Below, piece by piece: positions 1 to 9,204 of a DNA stretch of 64,000 bases. The stretch comes from Rouxiella aceris. GTDB lineage: Bacteria; Pseudomonadota; Gammaproteobacteria; Enterobacterales; Enterobacteriaceae. The position numbers and the translations under genes are program-made. Positions within the stretch are counted from its first letter, which is position 1, and every line of letters starts with the position of its first letter. The stretch is taken from the NCBI RefSeq assembly GCF_012933545.1, contig NZ_JAADJU010000016.1, forward strand, positions 55,844 through 119,843. The letters are read 5' to 3'. A model generated the notes under the pieces. That model saw nothing but the letters and a program-made list of their open reading frames with translations. It had not been told where the DNA came from and made no database searches.

Positions 1-309
1 TTGTTCACGAGTCTGGGTCGAGTTGAGGCAACCGGCCTCAACACCAGCCGCCATCAGTTGATCGACCTGATCTTTCATCAGAGAGATTAACGGCGAGACC
101 ACCAGCGTCAGGCCGTCCATCACCAGCGCAGGGATTTGATAACACAGCGACTTGCCGCCGCCGGTTGGCATCACTACCAGGCAATCCTGCCCGGAGATAG
201 CTGCATTGATGATCGTTTGCTGACCCGGTCGAAATTGCTGATAACCAAAGGTATCGCGCAACACCTGTTCTGCCAGCAACTCCTTATTTAACACTGCCGC
301 CGTTGACAC
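1..309 (-). CDS. recQ: ATP-dependent DNA helicase RecQ, 5' part only
   Basis: The gene runs off the left edge, so only the first 103 codons are present. RecQ is a 3'-5' superfamily 2 helicase of the RecF recombination pathway. The translation from a GTG at 309 contains FGYQQFRPGQ, the Walker A segment PTGGGKS and the motif Ia region VVSPLISLMKDQVDQL, all typical of the RecQ N-terminus. The GTG start is chosen because it puts these motifs at the same distance from the N-terminus as in E. coli RecQ. It lies 87 bp downstream of pldA on the same strand, the order seen in E. coli. The missing part would hold the DEAH box, zinc-binding and HRDC domains. Confidence 0.93.
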   Translation of the reverse strand, partial: MSTAAVLNKELLAEQVLRDTFGYQQFRPGQQTIINAAISGQDCLVVMPTGGGKSLCYQIPALVMDGLTLVVSPLISLMKDQVDQLMAAGVEAGCLNSTQTREQ

Positions 310-396
310 TCGTATCCCCAATATTGATGACACCCGACTACTATGTTTTAGATAACATCAACATAGCGCCGGGCCTGGCATGCGCCGATCGGTCGG

Positions 397-1275
397 TCAC
401 ATCATATCGTTGAGCATGATACCAACACCGACGCGAGTCTGCTTGTAGTTGTAGTCAATCAATGACTCTCCGTAGCCGCTGGACACCTGGGTGTAGAAGC
501 GCACATGGCGTGAAATTGGATAACTCCAGCCCAAGTCCGCGCTGCCGTAACCGGAATTCCAGTTATAACGGCTGGTCACGCTAATCACACTTTCGCCCAG
601 GGCGTAACCTACTTTAAGCTGGTAGTAACCCATATACTTGGTTATGTCGGGATTATCATCATTATTTTGGCTTTCTGGAATACGGTACCAGGGTTTTATC
701 TCTACCTGCCAGTCACCGTGCTGCGCCATAAAACGGGCATAAACCCGGTTCCAGCTGCGCGAGGTGGGATCCGAACGGCCATTGGAGTCATGGTTGAGCC
801 CATACTCGGCTTCACGCAGGGTCCAGCCGAGGAACTCGTAATCCGTAGCCCAGGCTAAGAATAACTGCGGCTCATAGTTGGTTTCCCGAAAAGGCGAGGA
901 CTCGGCACGGTTGGAGAGCTGCCAAAAAGACTTTTGCGTGTAAGACGCACCCAGCACCGAGTTTTCCCCGGCAATACCGCGCCACAGAGGAAAGGCCAGG
1001 CTCAGTTGAAACTCAACCTCATCGCGCTTGGCATTATCCGCCCAGTCATAGGACTTAATGGCCTGCTTATTGATATGGTTGGTGTAGGTATAAAGCAAGT
1101 AGTTTGAGTCATAAGGGTAAAGCGTAAACGGGTTATCATGTTCCTGCAGCATACTGGCTATAATACTGCCACGCACACTGGGCGTATCATGCACTTTCTG
1201 AATCGTTGCTTCATCAGCATAGCTGAGTAATGGCGCAGCCATTATCACCGCACCAACCGCCCAAGAATTACGCAT
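397..1275 (-). CDS. pldA: Outer membrane phospholipase A
   Basis: PldA (OMPLA) is a calcium-dependent, dimer-activated outer-membrane beta-barrel phospholipase A1/A2 that removes mislocalised phospholipids. The 292-residue product starts with a signal peptide, probably cleaved after about residue 20 (LLSYA/DE). It carries the signature NHDSNGRSDPTSRSWNR with the catalytic His and Ser, and ends in alternating amphipathic strands (GYGESLIDYNYKQTRVGVG). The reading frame is open for 29 more codons upstream, but starting at 1275 gives a normal signal peptide and the family length. Purine-rich stretches (GGGGG and GGAAGG) lie just upstream. It is transcribed away from yigI. The 302-bp gap 1276-1577 must hold both promoters, but I see no clear operator in it. 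Confidence 0.95.
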   Translation of the reverse strand: MRNSWAVGAVIMAAPLLSYADEATIQKVHDTPSVRGSIIASMLQEHDNPFTLYPYDSNYLLYTYTNHINKQAIKSYDWADNAKRDEVEFQLSLAFPLWRGIAGENSVLGASYTQKSFWQLSNRAESSPFRETNYEPQLFLAWATDYEFLGWTLREAEYGLNHDSNGRSDPTSRSWNRVYARFMAQHGDWQVEIKPWYRIPESQNNDDNPDITKYMGYYQLKVGYALGESVISVTSRYNWNSGYGSADLGWSYPISRHVRFYTQVSSGYGESLIDYNYKQTRVGVGIMLNDMM

Positions 1276-1577
1276 CCTTCCATTACCCCCAAATTTTTTG
1301 CCGGTCAGCGGCAACACTGATACTTGTTTAAATTTTTTAAAAGCCAGATTCATTTTACACATAAATTAAATTCGGAATGATTAAACATTCAGCTTTCAAA
1401 GTTCAGGAGGCAGAACCGAGGGTGTCAGGACGCGCCATCAATCTATTGGCAACATCCAGGGAGAAAGATGAAGGCGATAGCATGACAGGGCTGGAAATCG
1501 CCTATGTCGAGGCATAAAATCAACAACTAATTCACAATTAACGAATCTTCCTATCAATTCGTCATCAGGAAATATTC

Positions 1578-2060
1578 ATGTCCGCAATCCCCTTGAGTCA
1601 CGATGCTGCCCGCCAGTTGATTGGCGATATTTTTGTTTATGATATGCCGTTTAACCGCGAGTTGGGCCTGGAAATACAGCGCCTGGATATTGGCTATATT
1701 GAGCTAACCTTTAAAAATAATGGCAAACTGGTTGGCAACGCCGCGCAAAAAATTTTACACGGCGGGGTGATTGCTGCCGTGCTGGATGTCGCCGCCGGTC
1801 TGGTGTGTGTTAACAGTTCGCTTATCCGCCATGACAAACCCGACCATCCTCTGCTCGAACCTGAGCTGCGTCAGCGGTTATCGAAAATGGGTACCATCGA
1901 TTTGCGCGTCGATTACCTGCGTCCGGGACGCGGCGATAACTTTATTGCCAGCAGTACGCTGATTCGTGCCGGAAATAAAATCTCGGTTGCGCGCGTAGAT
2001 CTGCATAATGAGCGTGGTGTGCACATCGCCACCGCCACGGCCACCTATTTGGTTGGCTAA
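1578..2060 (+). CDS. yigI: YigI-type hotdog-fold acyl-CoA thioesterase
   Basis: A 160-residue cytoplasmic protein of the PaaI-like hotdog thioesterase family, which hydrolyses acyl-CoA thioesters. The family core is visible in the segment [16 protein letters not shown] at about residues 60-75, where the helix bearing the catalytic acid packs against the sheet. A second strand-rich half follows ([15 protein letters not shown]). It lies 27 bp upstream of rarD on the same strand, so the two are probably co-transcribed. The pldA-yigI-rarD order is the E. coli order. The physiological substrate cannot be read from the sequence; medium- and long-chain acyl-CoAs are reported for the E. coli protein. 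Confidence 0.88.
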   Translation: MSAIPLSHDAARQLIGDIFVYDMPFNRELGLEIQRLDIGYIELTFKNNGKLVGNAAQKILHGGVIAAVLDVAAGLVCVNSSLIRHDKPDHPLLEPELRQRLSKMGTIDLRVDYLRPGRGDNFIASSTLIRAGNKISVARVDLHNERGVHIATATATYLVG

Positions 2061-2087
2061 TGCCCCACTTGCTTCAGGATATTTGTC

Positions 2088-2978
2088 ATGGATGCCAAAC
2101 GCACCCGTCAGGGCGTAATTTTTGCCTTTATTGCCTACTGTATCTGGGGGATCGCCCCGGCTTACTTTAAGTTGCTCAAACAGGTTCCCGCCGAAGAGAT
2201 CCTTACCCACCGGGTGATCTGGTCATTTTTCTTTATGCTGTTTTTACTGTCACTAAGCCGCAGTTGGGGAGGCGTACGCCAGGTGTTGGCCACCCCGAAA
2301 AAAGTCGGCATGCTGTTGATCAGCGCCTTGCTGGTTGGCGGCAACTGGTTACTGTTTATCTGGGCGATCAATCATGACCATATTCTGGAAGCCAGCCTCG
2401 GCTACTTTATCAATCCGCTGGTCAACGTCTTATTGGGTATGCTGTTTCTTGGTGAACGCTTTCGACGTCTGCAATGGCTGGCGGTGGTGCTGGCATTTGC
2501 CGGGGTGGTGGTACAACTCTGGGTGTTGGGTTCGCTGCCAATCCTCGGCCTGGGTATCTCTCTGACCTTTGCCTTTTACGGGCTGATGCGTAAAAAAATT
2601 GGCGTCGATGCGCAATCGGGCATGTTGATTGAAACCATGTGGTTACTGCCGGCGGCAGGTATTTACCTGTTTTTCATTGCCCACTCGGCCACCAGCAATC
2701 TTGCTGCCAATGCGCTGTCGCTGAATTTACTGCTGGCCGCCGCCGGGATTATTACTACGGTTCCCCTGCTGTTTTTTACCGCAGCAACCAGCCGCTTAAA
2801 GCTCTCAACGCTGGGGTTTTTCCAATATCTCGGGCCAACCCTGATGTTCCTGCTGGCGGTAACCTTTTACGGCGAGTCGGTCAATCCCTCGCAGTTGCTG
2901 ACCTTTGCCTTTATCTGGGCGGGTCTCGGCTGCTTTATTTACGACGCGCTGCACCATCAGTACCAGTTAAGAAGGTGA
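2088..2978 (+). CDS. rarD: RarD, EamA/DMT-family permease
   Basis: A 296-residue inner-membrane protein of the drug/metabolite transporter superfamily, named for the chloramphenicol-sensitivity phenotype linked to family members. About ten hydrophobic helices are visible in two EamA halves. The N-terminal signature is GVIFAFIAYCIWGIAPAYFK, and HRVIWSF and LGYFINPLVNVLLG are typical of RarD. The substrate is unknown. Its 3' end overlaps the convergently transcribed AbrB-type gene by 12 bp, leaving no room for an intergenic terminator. The short gap to yigI suggests a two-gene operon. Confidence 0.9.
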   Translation: MDAKRTRQGVIFAFIAYCIWGIAPAYFKLLKQVPAEEILTHRVIWSFFFMLFLLSLSRSWGGVRQVLATPKKVGMLLISALLVGGNWLLFIWAINHDHILEASLGYFINPLVNVLLGMLFLGERFRRLQWLAVVLAFAGVVVQLWVLGSLPILGLGISLTFAFYGLMRKKIGVDAQSGMLIETMWLLPAAGIYLFFIAHSATSNLAANALSLNLLLAAAGIITTVPLLFFTAATSRLKLSTLGFFQYLGPTLMFLLAVTFYGESVNPSQLLTFAFIWAGLGCFIYDALHHQYQLRR

Positions 2979-4031
2979 AGGTTCGGCGCGCCGTGAAATA
3001 AAGCGCGCCATCGCCGGCCCGCTGACAATAATGGTCAGCAGACGCAGTGTCTGCATCGCCATAATAAACGACAGATCGACATGGTGACTGCCAGCAGCAA
3101 TGATCGCCACGGTATCCAGCCCGCCCGGGCTGGTTGCCAGATAGGCGGTCAACATATCGACATCAATCAGCCGGGTCAGTGCCCAGGCCATGCCACCGCA
3201 AATCAGCATCAAGCCAATAATGGACGCCACCATCTGCGGCAGGGTGCGCAATGCCAGTTTAAAGATAGGACGGGTAAAGCGCAGCCCCACGGTCCAGCCA
3301 ATAAAAGTATAGGCAGTGGCCAGCAACCATTCCGGCACCGGCATCACCAGGGTACCGGTAGAATGTAAAGCGGCACCCACCACCGCCGGGATCAGCAGGG
3401 CACCGGAAGGAATGCGCAGCTTGGGAGCCAGCCAGACGCCAGAGAGCGCCAATAAGATAGTGGCCAGCAAACCCCATTGCAGAGAGGGGAACCAGTCAAT
3501 GGCCACGGCGGTGGAGAGCGGATTGCCAATACTGATACGGGCAACAAAAGCCGCGGCGGTGGCCACCAGCAAGACGCGCAGATACTGCATAAATGCCACC
3601 AGTCGCACATCGGCACCAAAATCACCGGCCATCGCCACCATGGCGCTGGCACCGCCAGGCGAAGAACCCCAGGCACCGGTGGAACCGGGTAAGTCGCTAA
3701 ATTTTACCAACAGCCACCCCGAGAGACCACTGGCCAGCAAGGTGCAAATCAGCACCGCCAGCACCAATAGCCAGTCATGCAGCAAAGGGGGCAAAATTGC
3801 AGGAGAGAGGGTTTGTGCAATCATGCAACCCAGCACCCCCTGAGCAATTTTAAACATCAGAGAATGAATACGTACCGTCGCCCCTAGCAGGCCCATCACC
3901 ACGCCAACAATCATTGGCCCCAGCAACAGTGCGGCGGGAACATTGTAGTACTGAAAGATAAAGCCTAGCAGCAGGGAGCTAAAAACCAGAATAAACCACT
4001 GGCCGGCGGCAGCCATCCTTTCCATCGACAT
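2967..4031 (-). CDS. AbrB-family integral membrane protein
   Basis: A 354-residue polytopic membrane protein of the AbrB family (also annotated as ammonia-monooxygenase-like or Gate-type duplicated membrane domain). It is unrelated to the Bacillus transition-state regulator of the same name. Two similar halves of about five helices each can be seen. Conserved patches include LLGPMIVGVVMG near residue 40, GSSPGGASAMVAMAGDFGADVRLVAFMQYLRV near 120-150, and a repeat of the same theme near 305-335 (TSPGGLDTVAIIAAGS, VDLSFIMAMQTLRLL). The biochemical role is not established. It lies downstream of corA on the same strand and overlaps the end of rarD. E. coli has yigG/yigF at this place instead. Confidence 0.8.
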   Translation of the reverse strand: MSMERMAAAGQWFILVFSSLLLGFIFQYYNVPAALLLGPMIVGVVMGLLGATVRIHSLMFKIAQGVLGCMIAQTLSPAILPPLLHDWLLVLAVLICTLLASGLSGWLLVKFSDLPGSTGAWGSSPGGASAMVAMAGDFGADVRLVAFMQYLRVLLVATAAAFVARISIGNPLSTAVAIDWFPSLQWGLLATILLALSGVWLAPKLRIPSGALLIPAVVGAALHSTGTLVMPVPEWLLATAYTFIGWTVGLRFTRPIFKLALRTLPQMVASIIGLMLICGGMAWALTRLIDVDMLTAYLATSPGGLDTVAIIAAGSHHVDLSFIMAMQTLRLLTIIVSGPAMARFISRRAEPSPS

Positions 4032-4104
4032 TGCACGTATCTACGTTAAATAAACAGAAGGGATAGGTTTAGCATATTTATCAGGCTAATGGATAGCTTT
4101 TGCC

Positions 4105-4128
4105 CTTCCCCCTTGGCAGCGGGGGAAG
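4105..4128. other. Hairpin between corA and the AbrB-family gene
   Basis: An 8-bp perfect inverted repeat (CTTCCCCC / GGGGGAAG) with an 8-base loop lies 8 bp past the corA stop. No T-run follows on either strand, so it may stabilise an mRNA 3' end or attenuate transcription; a full intrinsic terminator is unlikely. Confidence 0.4.
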
Positions 4129-4135
4129 AGAGTCA

Positions 4136-5089
4136 TTAAAGCCAATTCTTTCTTTTGAAATAGAGATAGGGTGCCAGACCGGCCAGGAGCATCAGGCCAA
4201 TGGCGGCAGGATAACCAAAGGTGAATTTCAGCTCAGGCATAAACTCAAAGTTCATACCATAGCTGGAGGCCACCAGCGTCGGCGGCAGAAAGACCACGGA
4301 CACCACCGAGAAGATCTTGATAATACGGTTTTGCTCGATGTTGATAAAACCCATCGCCGCCTGCATCAGGAAGTTAACCTTCTGGAACAGCGATTCGTTG
4401 TGTGGCAACAGCGATTCGATATCGCGCAGCACTTCGCGCGCCTGTTCCAACTGCCCGGCGGGCAGACGTGCCTTGCGCACCAAGAAATTGAGCGCTCTTT
4501 GCGTATCCATCAGACAGAGGCGTACTTTCCAGCCAATATCTTCCAACTCGGCGAGGGTCGACAGCGCGGCATCATACTCATCGCCCTGATGCCCTTCCAT
4601 AATCACCCGGCTAAGCTTTTCCAGATCGCTGTAAATATTTTCGATCTCGTCCGCCAGCTGTTCGATTTTGGTTTCAAATAGATCAAGCAGGAGTTCGTAG
4701 GCATTGCCATCGACCAACAACTGGTTTCTGGCGCGCATACGGTAGAGACGAAACGCCGGTAGTTCGCGTTCGCGCAGGGTAAACAGGCGGCCATCACGGA
4801 TAGTAAAAGCAACGGTGCTGTTGCCTGCGTGATCCTCGGCATCTTCAAAATAAAAGAAGGAGTGAATATGCAGCCCGTCTTCATCTTCAAAGAAACGCGC
4901 TGACGCTTCGATATCGTCCAGTTCGGGGCGGGTGGCCAGACTCTGCCCAAGCTCCAGCTGTACACGCTCGCGCTCCAGTTCGTCTGGCTCCACTAAATCG
5001 ACCCACAGCGAGGTGGTGAGATCGCTATCTGCTTCATCCAGTTCCAGACGGGATAAGCGGCTGTTATCTAATTTAAAAGCACTCAGCAT
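4136..5089 (-). CDS. corA: Magnesium/cobalt transporter CorA
   Basis: CorA is the homopentameric inner-membrane channel for Mg2+ and Co2+ uptake. The 317-residue product has the long cytoplasmic N-terminal domain ([39 protein letters not shown]), the long stalk helix, and two C-terminal transmembrane segments joined by the selectivity motif [11 protein letters not shown]. It ends in the basic tail [10 protein letters not shown]. The frame is open 12 codons further upstream, but the start at 5089 matches E. coli CorA and follows an AGGGAGAA ribosome-binding site. A long leader of over 200 bp with a small ORF lies upstream, consistent with the Rho-dependent leader control described for corA in Salmonella. 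Confidence 0.97.
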   Translation of the reverse strand: MLSAFKLDNSRLSRLELDEADSDLTTSLWVDLVEPDELERERVQLELGQSLATRPELDDIEASARFFEDEDGLHIHSFFYFEDAEDHAGNSTVAFTIRDGRLFTLRERELPAFRLYRMRARNQLLVDGNAYELLLDLFETKIEQLADEIENIYSDLEKLSRVIMEGHQGDEYDAALSTLAELEDIGWKVRLCLMDTQRALNFLVRKARLPAGQLEQAREVLRDIESLLPHNESLFQKVNFLMQAAMGFINIEQNRIIKIFSVVSVVFLPPTLVASSYGMNFEFMPELKFTFGYPAAIGLMLLAGLAPYLYFKRKNWL

Positions 5090-5311
5090 GTGCCCGTTCT
5101 CCCTAAGGGTGACTGGTATAGACAACGCATTGAAGCACTAGGGGAAACACAGGTGAACATCACCGTTATGTTTCAGACCCGTTTCAGGCCTGACTCACAG
5201 CGACAAAATCGGTCGCTGACAACCCTGTAGAGCACTGGCGAAATCGCTGGATTTCACGCCGCTCTTTACCCGAAATTACCGGGTATAAGGCCATCAACGT
5301 TAAGGACAGCC

Positions 5312-5368
5312 TTAGAAGTAGTACCTGTAAAACAGGTTATTGAGCCAGTATCTACTGGGTGCGTCCAA
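5312..5368 (-). CDS. Putative corA leader peptide (CorL-like)
   Basis: A short ORF lies about 220 bp upstream of corA on the same strand. From a TTG at 5368, preceded by a GAGG ribosome-binding sequence about 10 bases away, it encodes 18 residues (after the initiator: DAPSRYWLNNLFYRYYF) ending at 5312. An in-frame ATG at 5383 would give 23 residues but lacks a ribosome-binding site. The peptide is rich in aromatics (W, F, Y). A hairpin CCTGT-TTT-ACAGG lies inside the ORF, and another (ACCCG/CGGGT) lies 25-45 bases downstream. In Salmonella, translation of a small leader ORF, corL, controls Rho-dependent termination ahead of corA. The position fits; I rely on memory for the analogy and have not compared sequences. 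Confidence 0.55.
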   Translation of the reverse strand: MDAPSRYWLNNLFYRYYF

Positions 5369-5584
5369 GGCGGAAATCCTCATTGATAATAGTGCGCGCA
5401 TGTTACGCCGAGAAGAAAAACGCTGTCAACCGCCTACGCGCCTAATTCCGCAACATTTCGGCATAATATTCAACCACCCGCGGTTGGCCTGCGCGCTTAC
5501 CTGGCGAGATCTTTTTCGCTACACTCAGCTAATTGACGCCACTTTGTGGACCCATGCTTTTTGACGCTATTTTCAGGATTGATA

Positions 5585-6061
5585 ATGATTAAGCAGATCG
5601 ACCGTAACACCCTGACCCAACTGGCACAGGTTGCCGCCCAATCTCCTCGCCTGCGCAGCAACCTGAACCTCCATCCCGATGTCAGTGATGAGGTGCAACG
5701 GCTGGCAATCGCCATGGAGCCGGGTACTTATGTGCGTATTCATCGCCATCCCCACACCTGGGAAATGCTGACCGCACTGGCCGGGCGTTTTGTGGTCCTG
5801 GTGTATGATGAAAAAGGAGAAGTCATTGACCGACTGCTGCTCGGCGAAGAGACGCGTCTGCTGGAAATATCCGCCAACACCTGGCACAGCGTGCTGTCAC
5901 TGGATAAGGGCGGGGTGATTTTTGAAGTCAAACAGGGTGCCTATCGCCCGGTGACCGAGCAGGATAGTTTCCCGGGCAGCCCGGTGGAAGGCCAGGACGA
6001 TGTTCAGGAGACGCTGGCCTGGTATGCGCAGGCAAAAGTTGGCGACAAGCTGGCGTTTTAA
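5585..6061 (+). CDS. WbuC-family cupin-fold metalloprotein
   Basis: A 158-residue small cytoplasmic protein with a single cupin domain. Residues about 30-60 (LHPDVSDEVQRLAIAMEPGTYVRIHRHPHTWEMLTALAGRF) supply the first cupin motif with metal-binding histidines. The segment TRLLEISANTWHSVLSLDKGGVIFEVKQGAY supplies the second. WbuC-type proteins are often found in O-antigen clusters but their function is not established. The start at 5585 is chosen because AGGA precedes it; the frame is open upstream to 5546. It is divergent from corA and convergent with uvrD. The E. coli K-12 corA-uvrD interval is not known to carry such a gene, so it is an accessory member here. Confidence 0.8.
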   Translation: MIKQIDRNTLTQLAQVAAQSPRLRSNLNLHPDVSDEVQRLAIAMEPGTYVRIHRHPHTWEMLTALAGRFVVLVYDEKGEVIDRLLLGEETRLLEISANTWHSVLSLDKGGVIFEVKQGAYRPVTEQDSFPGSPVEGQDDVQETLAWYAQAKVGDKLAF

Positions 6062-6072
6062 CACTACGCCCA

Positions 6073-6100
6073 CTGCCGGAGTCAATATCGTCTCCGGCAG
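6073..6100. terminator. Hairpin between convergent cupin gene and uvrD
   Basis: A 9-bp perfect inverted repeat (CTGCCGGAG / CTCCGGCAG, 10-base loop) sits in the 78-bp gap between the converging stop codons. It has the position of a bidirectional terminator but lacks a T-run on either side, so termination would be weak. Confidence 0.45.
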
Positions 6101-6139
6101 CAGGCGCACAAACAGCGGATAACCGGCACAACCCTTAGA

Positions 6140-8302
6140 TCACACCGCCTCCAGGCGGGCATAGGCGGCAACCAGCCACTTGATGCCCTCACCAGGGAAA
6201 GCGACTTGCAGACGGCTGTGCTCGCCGCTGCCCTCGAGGTTGACGATAGTGCCTTCACCAAATTTCGGGTGACGCACCCGTTGCCCCAGGGTAAAGCCGC
6301 TGTCATTTTCATTGACTGGCGTGCCCATACGGCGATGGTTGACCGGGCGTGAAACGCTGGCGCGCAAACGCACCTCTTCCACGCAGTTCTCCGGCAACTC
6401 ACCGACAAAGCGCGACGGACGATGGTAAACCTCTTTGCCGTAAAGACGGCGAGTTTCGGCATAGGTCAGCGTCAGTTTTTGCATAGCGCGGGTGACCCCC
6501 ACGTAGGCCAGGCGCCGCTCTTCCTCAAGACGTCCGCCTTCATCCAGCGACATTTGGCTCGGGAACATCCCCTCTTCCATACCGACGATAAACACCTGCG
6601 GGAACTCCAGCCCTTTGGCGGAGTGCAGGGTCATCAACTGTACCGCGTCCTGATAGGCATCCGCCTGTCCGTCTCCGGCTTCCAGCGCGGCATGGGAGAG
6701 AAAGGCCTGTAACGGCATCAGGTCCTGATCTTCGTCCTGGTAACTGAACTGGCGTGTTGCGGTGACCAGTTCTTCAAGGTTTTCAATACGAGCCTGGCCT
6801 TTCTCGCCTTTCTCCTGCTCATACATAATAAACAGGCCGGAATCTTTGATCACTCGATCGGTCTGCACATGCAACGGCATATCCGCCGTTTCATGGGCCA
6901 GGGCATCGACCAGTTCGATAAAGCGTTGTAGTGAGCCCGCGGCGCGTCCGGCGAGGACTTTCTCCTGCAATAATTCGCGCGTGGCCTGCCACATGGTCAG
7001 TTGCCGATCGCGGGCGGCATGGCGCACGACGTCCAGCGTACGATCGCCAATGCCGCGCGTCGGGGTGTTGACCACGCGTTCAAAGGCGGCATCGTCATTG
7101 CGGTTGGCCATCAGGCGCAGATAAGCCAAAGCGTCTTTGATTTCCTGACGTTCAAAGAAGCGCTGGCCGCCATAAATGCGATAAGGCATCGCCATTTGCA
7201 GCAGCGCTTCTTCCAGTACGCGCGACTGGGCGTTGCTGCGATACAGAATGGCACAATCGTTTAACGCCCCGCCGTTGTCTTGCCAGGCCTTGATGCGGCT
7301 GACCACAAACCGCGACTCGTCCAGTTCGTTAAAGGCGCAGTACAGGGAGATGGGTTCGCCCTCGACCCCCTCGGTCCACAGGTTTTTGCCCATGCGTCCG
7401 TTGTTATTGGCAATCAAGGCGTTGGCGGCGGTCAAAATGGTGCTGGTTGAGCGGTAGTTCTGCTCGAGACGGATGGTTTCGGCACCGGGGAAGTCCTTAA
7501 GGAAACGCTGGATATTCTCCACCTGCGCACCGCGCCAGCCGTAAATCGACTGGTCATCGTCGCCGACGATCATCACATTGTTGTTTTCACCGGCCAGCAG
7601 ACGGATCCAGGCGTATTGAATGCTGTTGGTATCCTGGAATTCGTCGACCATCAGGTTGGTAAAACGATCGCGATAGTGCTGCAGAATATGCGGTTTATTC
7701 AGCCACAGCTCATGGGCGCGCAGCAACAGTTCGGCAAAATCCACCAGTCCGGCACGGTCGCAGGCTTCCTGATAGGCCTGATAGATACGCAACCAGGTGG
7801 CTTCAATAGGGTTGCCATAGCTTTCAATATGCTGTGGCCGCAGGCCTTCATCTTTTTTGCCGTTGATGTACCACATCGCCTGACGCGGCGGCCACTGCTT
7901 GTCGTCAATATTCAGCGCTTTGACAATGCGCTTGAGCAGGCGCAGCTGATCGTCGCTGTCGAGGATCTGAAAATCCTGCGGCAAATTGGCGTCAAGATGG
8001 TGTGCGCGCAGCAAGCGGTGCGCCAGACCATGGAAGGTACCGATCCACATGCTGCCCTGGCTGGTGCCAATCAATTGCTCGATACGATGGCGCATTTCAG
8101 CCGCGGCCTTGTTGGTAAAGGTCACCGCCATAATGGAATAGGGAGAACAGTTTTCAACCGATAACAGCCAGGCAATACGATGCACCAGAACACGGGTTTT
8201 ACCGCTGCCCGCACCGGCCAATACCAGCAGGTTGCAGCGTTTGGCCCCTACGGCTTCGCGTTGTTTTTCATTCAGGCTGTCGAGCAGGTCAGAAACGTCC
8301 AT
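6140..8302 (-). CDS. uvrD: DNA helicase II UvrD
   Basis: UvrD is the superfamily 1A 3'-5' helicase of nucleotide excision repair and methyl-directed mismatch repair. The 720-residue product has the same length as the E. coli protein. Walker A AGAGSGKT is at residues 29-36; VDEFQDTNS (motif II), [14 protein letters not shown] (motif III), LEQNYRST (motif IV) and LMTLHSAKGLEFPQVF (motif V) follow in order. The C-terminal Tudor-like segment (LGQRVRHPKFGEGTIVNLEGSGEHSRLQVAF), which binds RNA polymerase, is intact. A LexA box upstream indicates SOS induction. Confidence 0.98.
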   Translation of the reverse strand: MDVSDLLDSLNEKQREAVGAKRCNLLVLAGAGSGKTRVLVHRIAWLLSVENCSPYSIMAVTFTNKAAAEMRHRIEQLIGTSQGSMWIGTFHGLAHRLLRAHHLDANLPQDFQILDSDDQLRLLKRIVKALNIDDKQWPPRQAMWYINGKKDEGLRPQHIESYGNPIEATWLRIYQAYQEACDRAGLVDFAELLLRAHELWLNKPHILQHYRDRFTNLMVDEFQDTNSIQYAWIRLLAGENNNVMIVGDDDQSIYGWRGAQVENIQRFLKDFPGAETIRLEQNYRSTSTILTAANALIANNNGRMGKNLWTEGVEGEPISLYCAFNELDESRFVVSRIKAWQDNGGALNDCAILYRSNAQSRVLEEALLQMAMPYRIYGGQRFFERQEIKDALAYLRLMANRNDDAAFERVVNTPTRGIGDRTLDVVRHAARDRQLTMWQATRELLQEKVLAGRAAGSLQRFIELVDALAHETADMPLHVQTDRVIKDSGLFIMYEQEKGEKGQARIENLEELVTATRQFSYQDEDQDLMPLQAFLSHAALEAGDGQADAYQDAVQLMTLHSAKGLEFPQVFIVGMEEGMFPSQMSLDEGGRLEEERRLAYVGVTRAMQKLTLTYAETRRLYGKEVYHRPSRFVGELPENCVEEVRLRASVSRPVNHRRMGTPVNENDSGFTLGQRVRHPKFGEGTIVNLEGSGEHSRLQVAFPGEGIKWLVAAYARLEAV

Positions 8303-8377
8303 AAGCACCGTTTGTCCGGGTAAAGAAAGACATACAGGGGTGAGGAGCCTTAAGTTCCTGCCACCCGCGAAGTTTTA

Positions 8378-8393
8378 CTGTTATTATATACAG
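8378..8393. promoter_or_regulatory. LexA (SOS) box upstream of uvrD
   Basis: A perfect CTGT-N8-ACAG palindrome (CTGTTATTATATACAG) lies 75 bp upstream of the uvrD start codon. It has the alternating T/A centre typical of strong LexA operators. E. coli uvrD has an SOS box in the same position. Confidence 0.9.
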
Positions 8394-8487
8394 TATTTTT
8401 ATCAAGAAGGCTAGCTGCGCGAATTATACACCTAAATGGTCGGCCATTGCAGAGGCACAGCCTGGCCTTCTCCAGGGGCGGGGACGG

Positions 8488-9204
8488 TTAGCGCAACAGG
8501 GTCAGCGAGGCGAGCTGCGAGATCTCCATATGCGGCAACAGGCGGCTGTCGCCAATCTGCATCAGATTGCCGGCGCGCAGATTGATCCAGCAGGATTGCA
8601 TGCCGCAGCGAACCGAACCGGCCACGTCGGTGGTCAGGTCATCGCCGACGTGGAGAATATGCGCCAGTGGCAGTTGCAGACGTTCTGCTGCCAGTTGGTA
8701 CATATCGTCCCAAGGTTTGGATCGGCCATCACGACCGGCCACCAGGGTAAACTGGAAATAGTCGGACAGGCCGATAAGATCGGGGTTGGCATTGCCGTTG
8801 GTGATGGCCACCAACGGCCAACGGGTCGCCAGTAACTTCAGGGTATCGTGGGTTTCCTGCGGCACATCGATCTGGCTACGCCAGTGGGCAAAATGCTGCA
8901 TGGTCGCCTCGGCACCGACCCGCGCCTGCTCTTCGGGCAAACCGCGGCGTAACATGGCGCAATAGAGTGCCTGATGCCGCCAGGCGGTGACGTCATGACA
9001 AATTTCCGCATCGCGGGCCAGCAGTTCTGCGCGCACATCCCTCCACTCCTGGGCATCTATATCGGCCATCGCCGGATGGTACTGACGCAAAAACTGCATG
9101 GTTTCCGCTTCAGTGCGGCGGATCACCGGGCCATTATCATAAAGCGTATCGTCGAGGTCGAAGGTTATCGCCTCAATCTGTTGGCGGGCGCGGTAAAACT
9201 TCAT
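8488..9204 (-). CDS. yigB: YigB, HAD-family phosphatase
   Basis: A 238-residue cytoplasmic haloacid dehalogenase-type phosphatase. In E. coli, YigB dephosphorylates FMN and the riboflavin intermediate 5-amino-6-(5-phosphoribitylamino)uracil. Motif [10 protein letters not shown] is at about residues 15-23, with the nucleophilic Asp in DxD. Motif II is in VAITNGN, the motif III Lys is in GRSKPW, and motif IV is [10 protein letters not shown]. An alpha-helical cap lies between motifs I and II. Its ATG overlaps the xerC stop by one base (TGATG), so it is translationally coupled at the end of the dapF-DUF484-xerC-yigB unit. Confidence 0.93.
   Translation of the reverse strand: MKFYRARQQIEAITFDLDDTLYDNGPVIRRTEAETMQFLRQYHPAMADIDAQEWRDVRAELLARDAEICHDVTAWRHQALYCAMLRRGLPEEQARVGAEATMQHFAHWRSQIDVPQETHDTLKLLATRWPLVAITNGNANPDLIGLSDYFQFTLVAGRDGRSKPWDDMYQLAAERLQLPLAHILHVGDDLTTDVAGSVRCGMQSCWINLRAGNLMQIGDSRLLPHMEISQLASLTLLR

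Noticed and set aside
1276..1362. 29-codon N-terminal extension of pldA
   Set aside because: It would place a charged stretch before the signal peptide and exceeds the family length; the internal start gives a normal export signal.
5160..5230. TCAGAC and CTGACAA motifs upstream of corA as a third copy of the 115-bp element
   Set aside because: Only short end-like motifs occur; the inverted repeat, the interior hairpin and the duplicated flanks are all missing.
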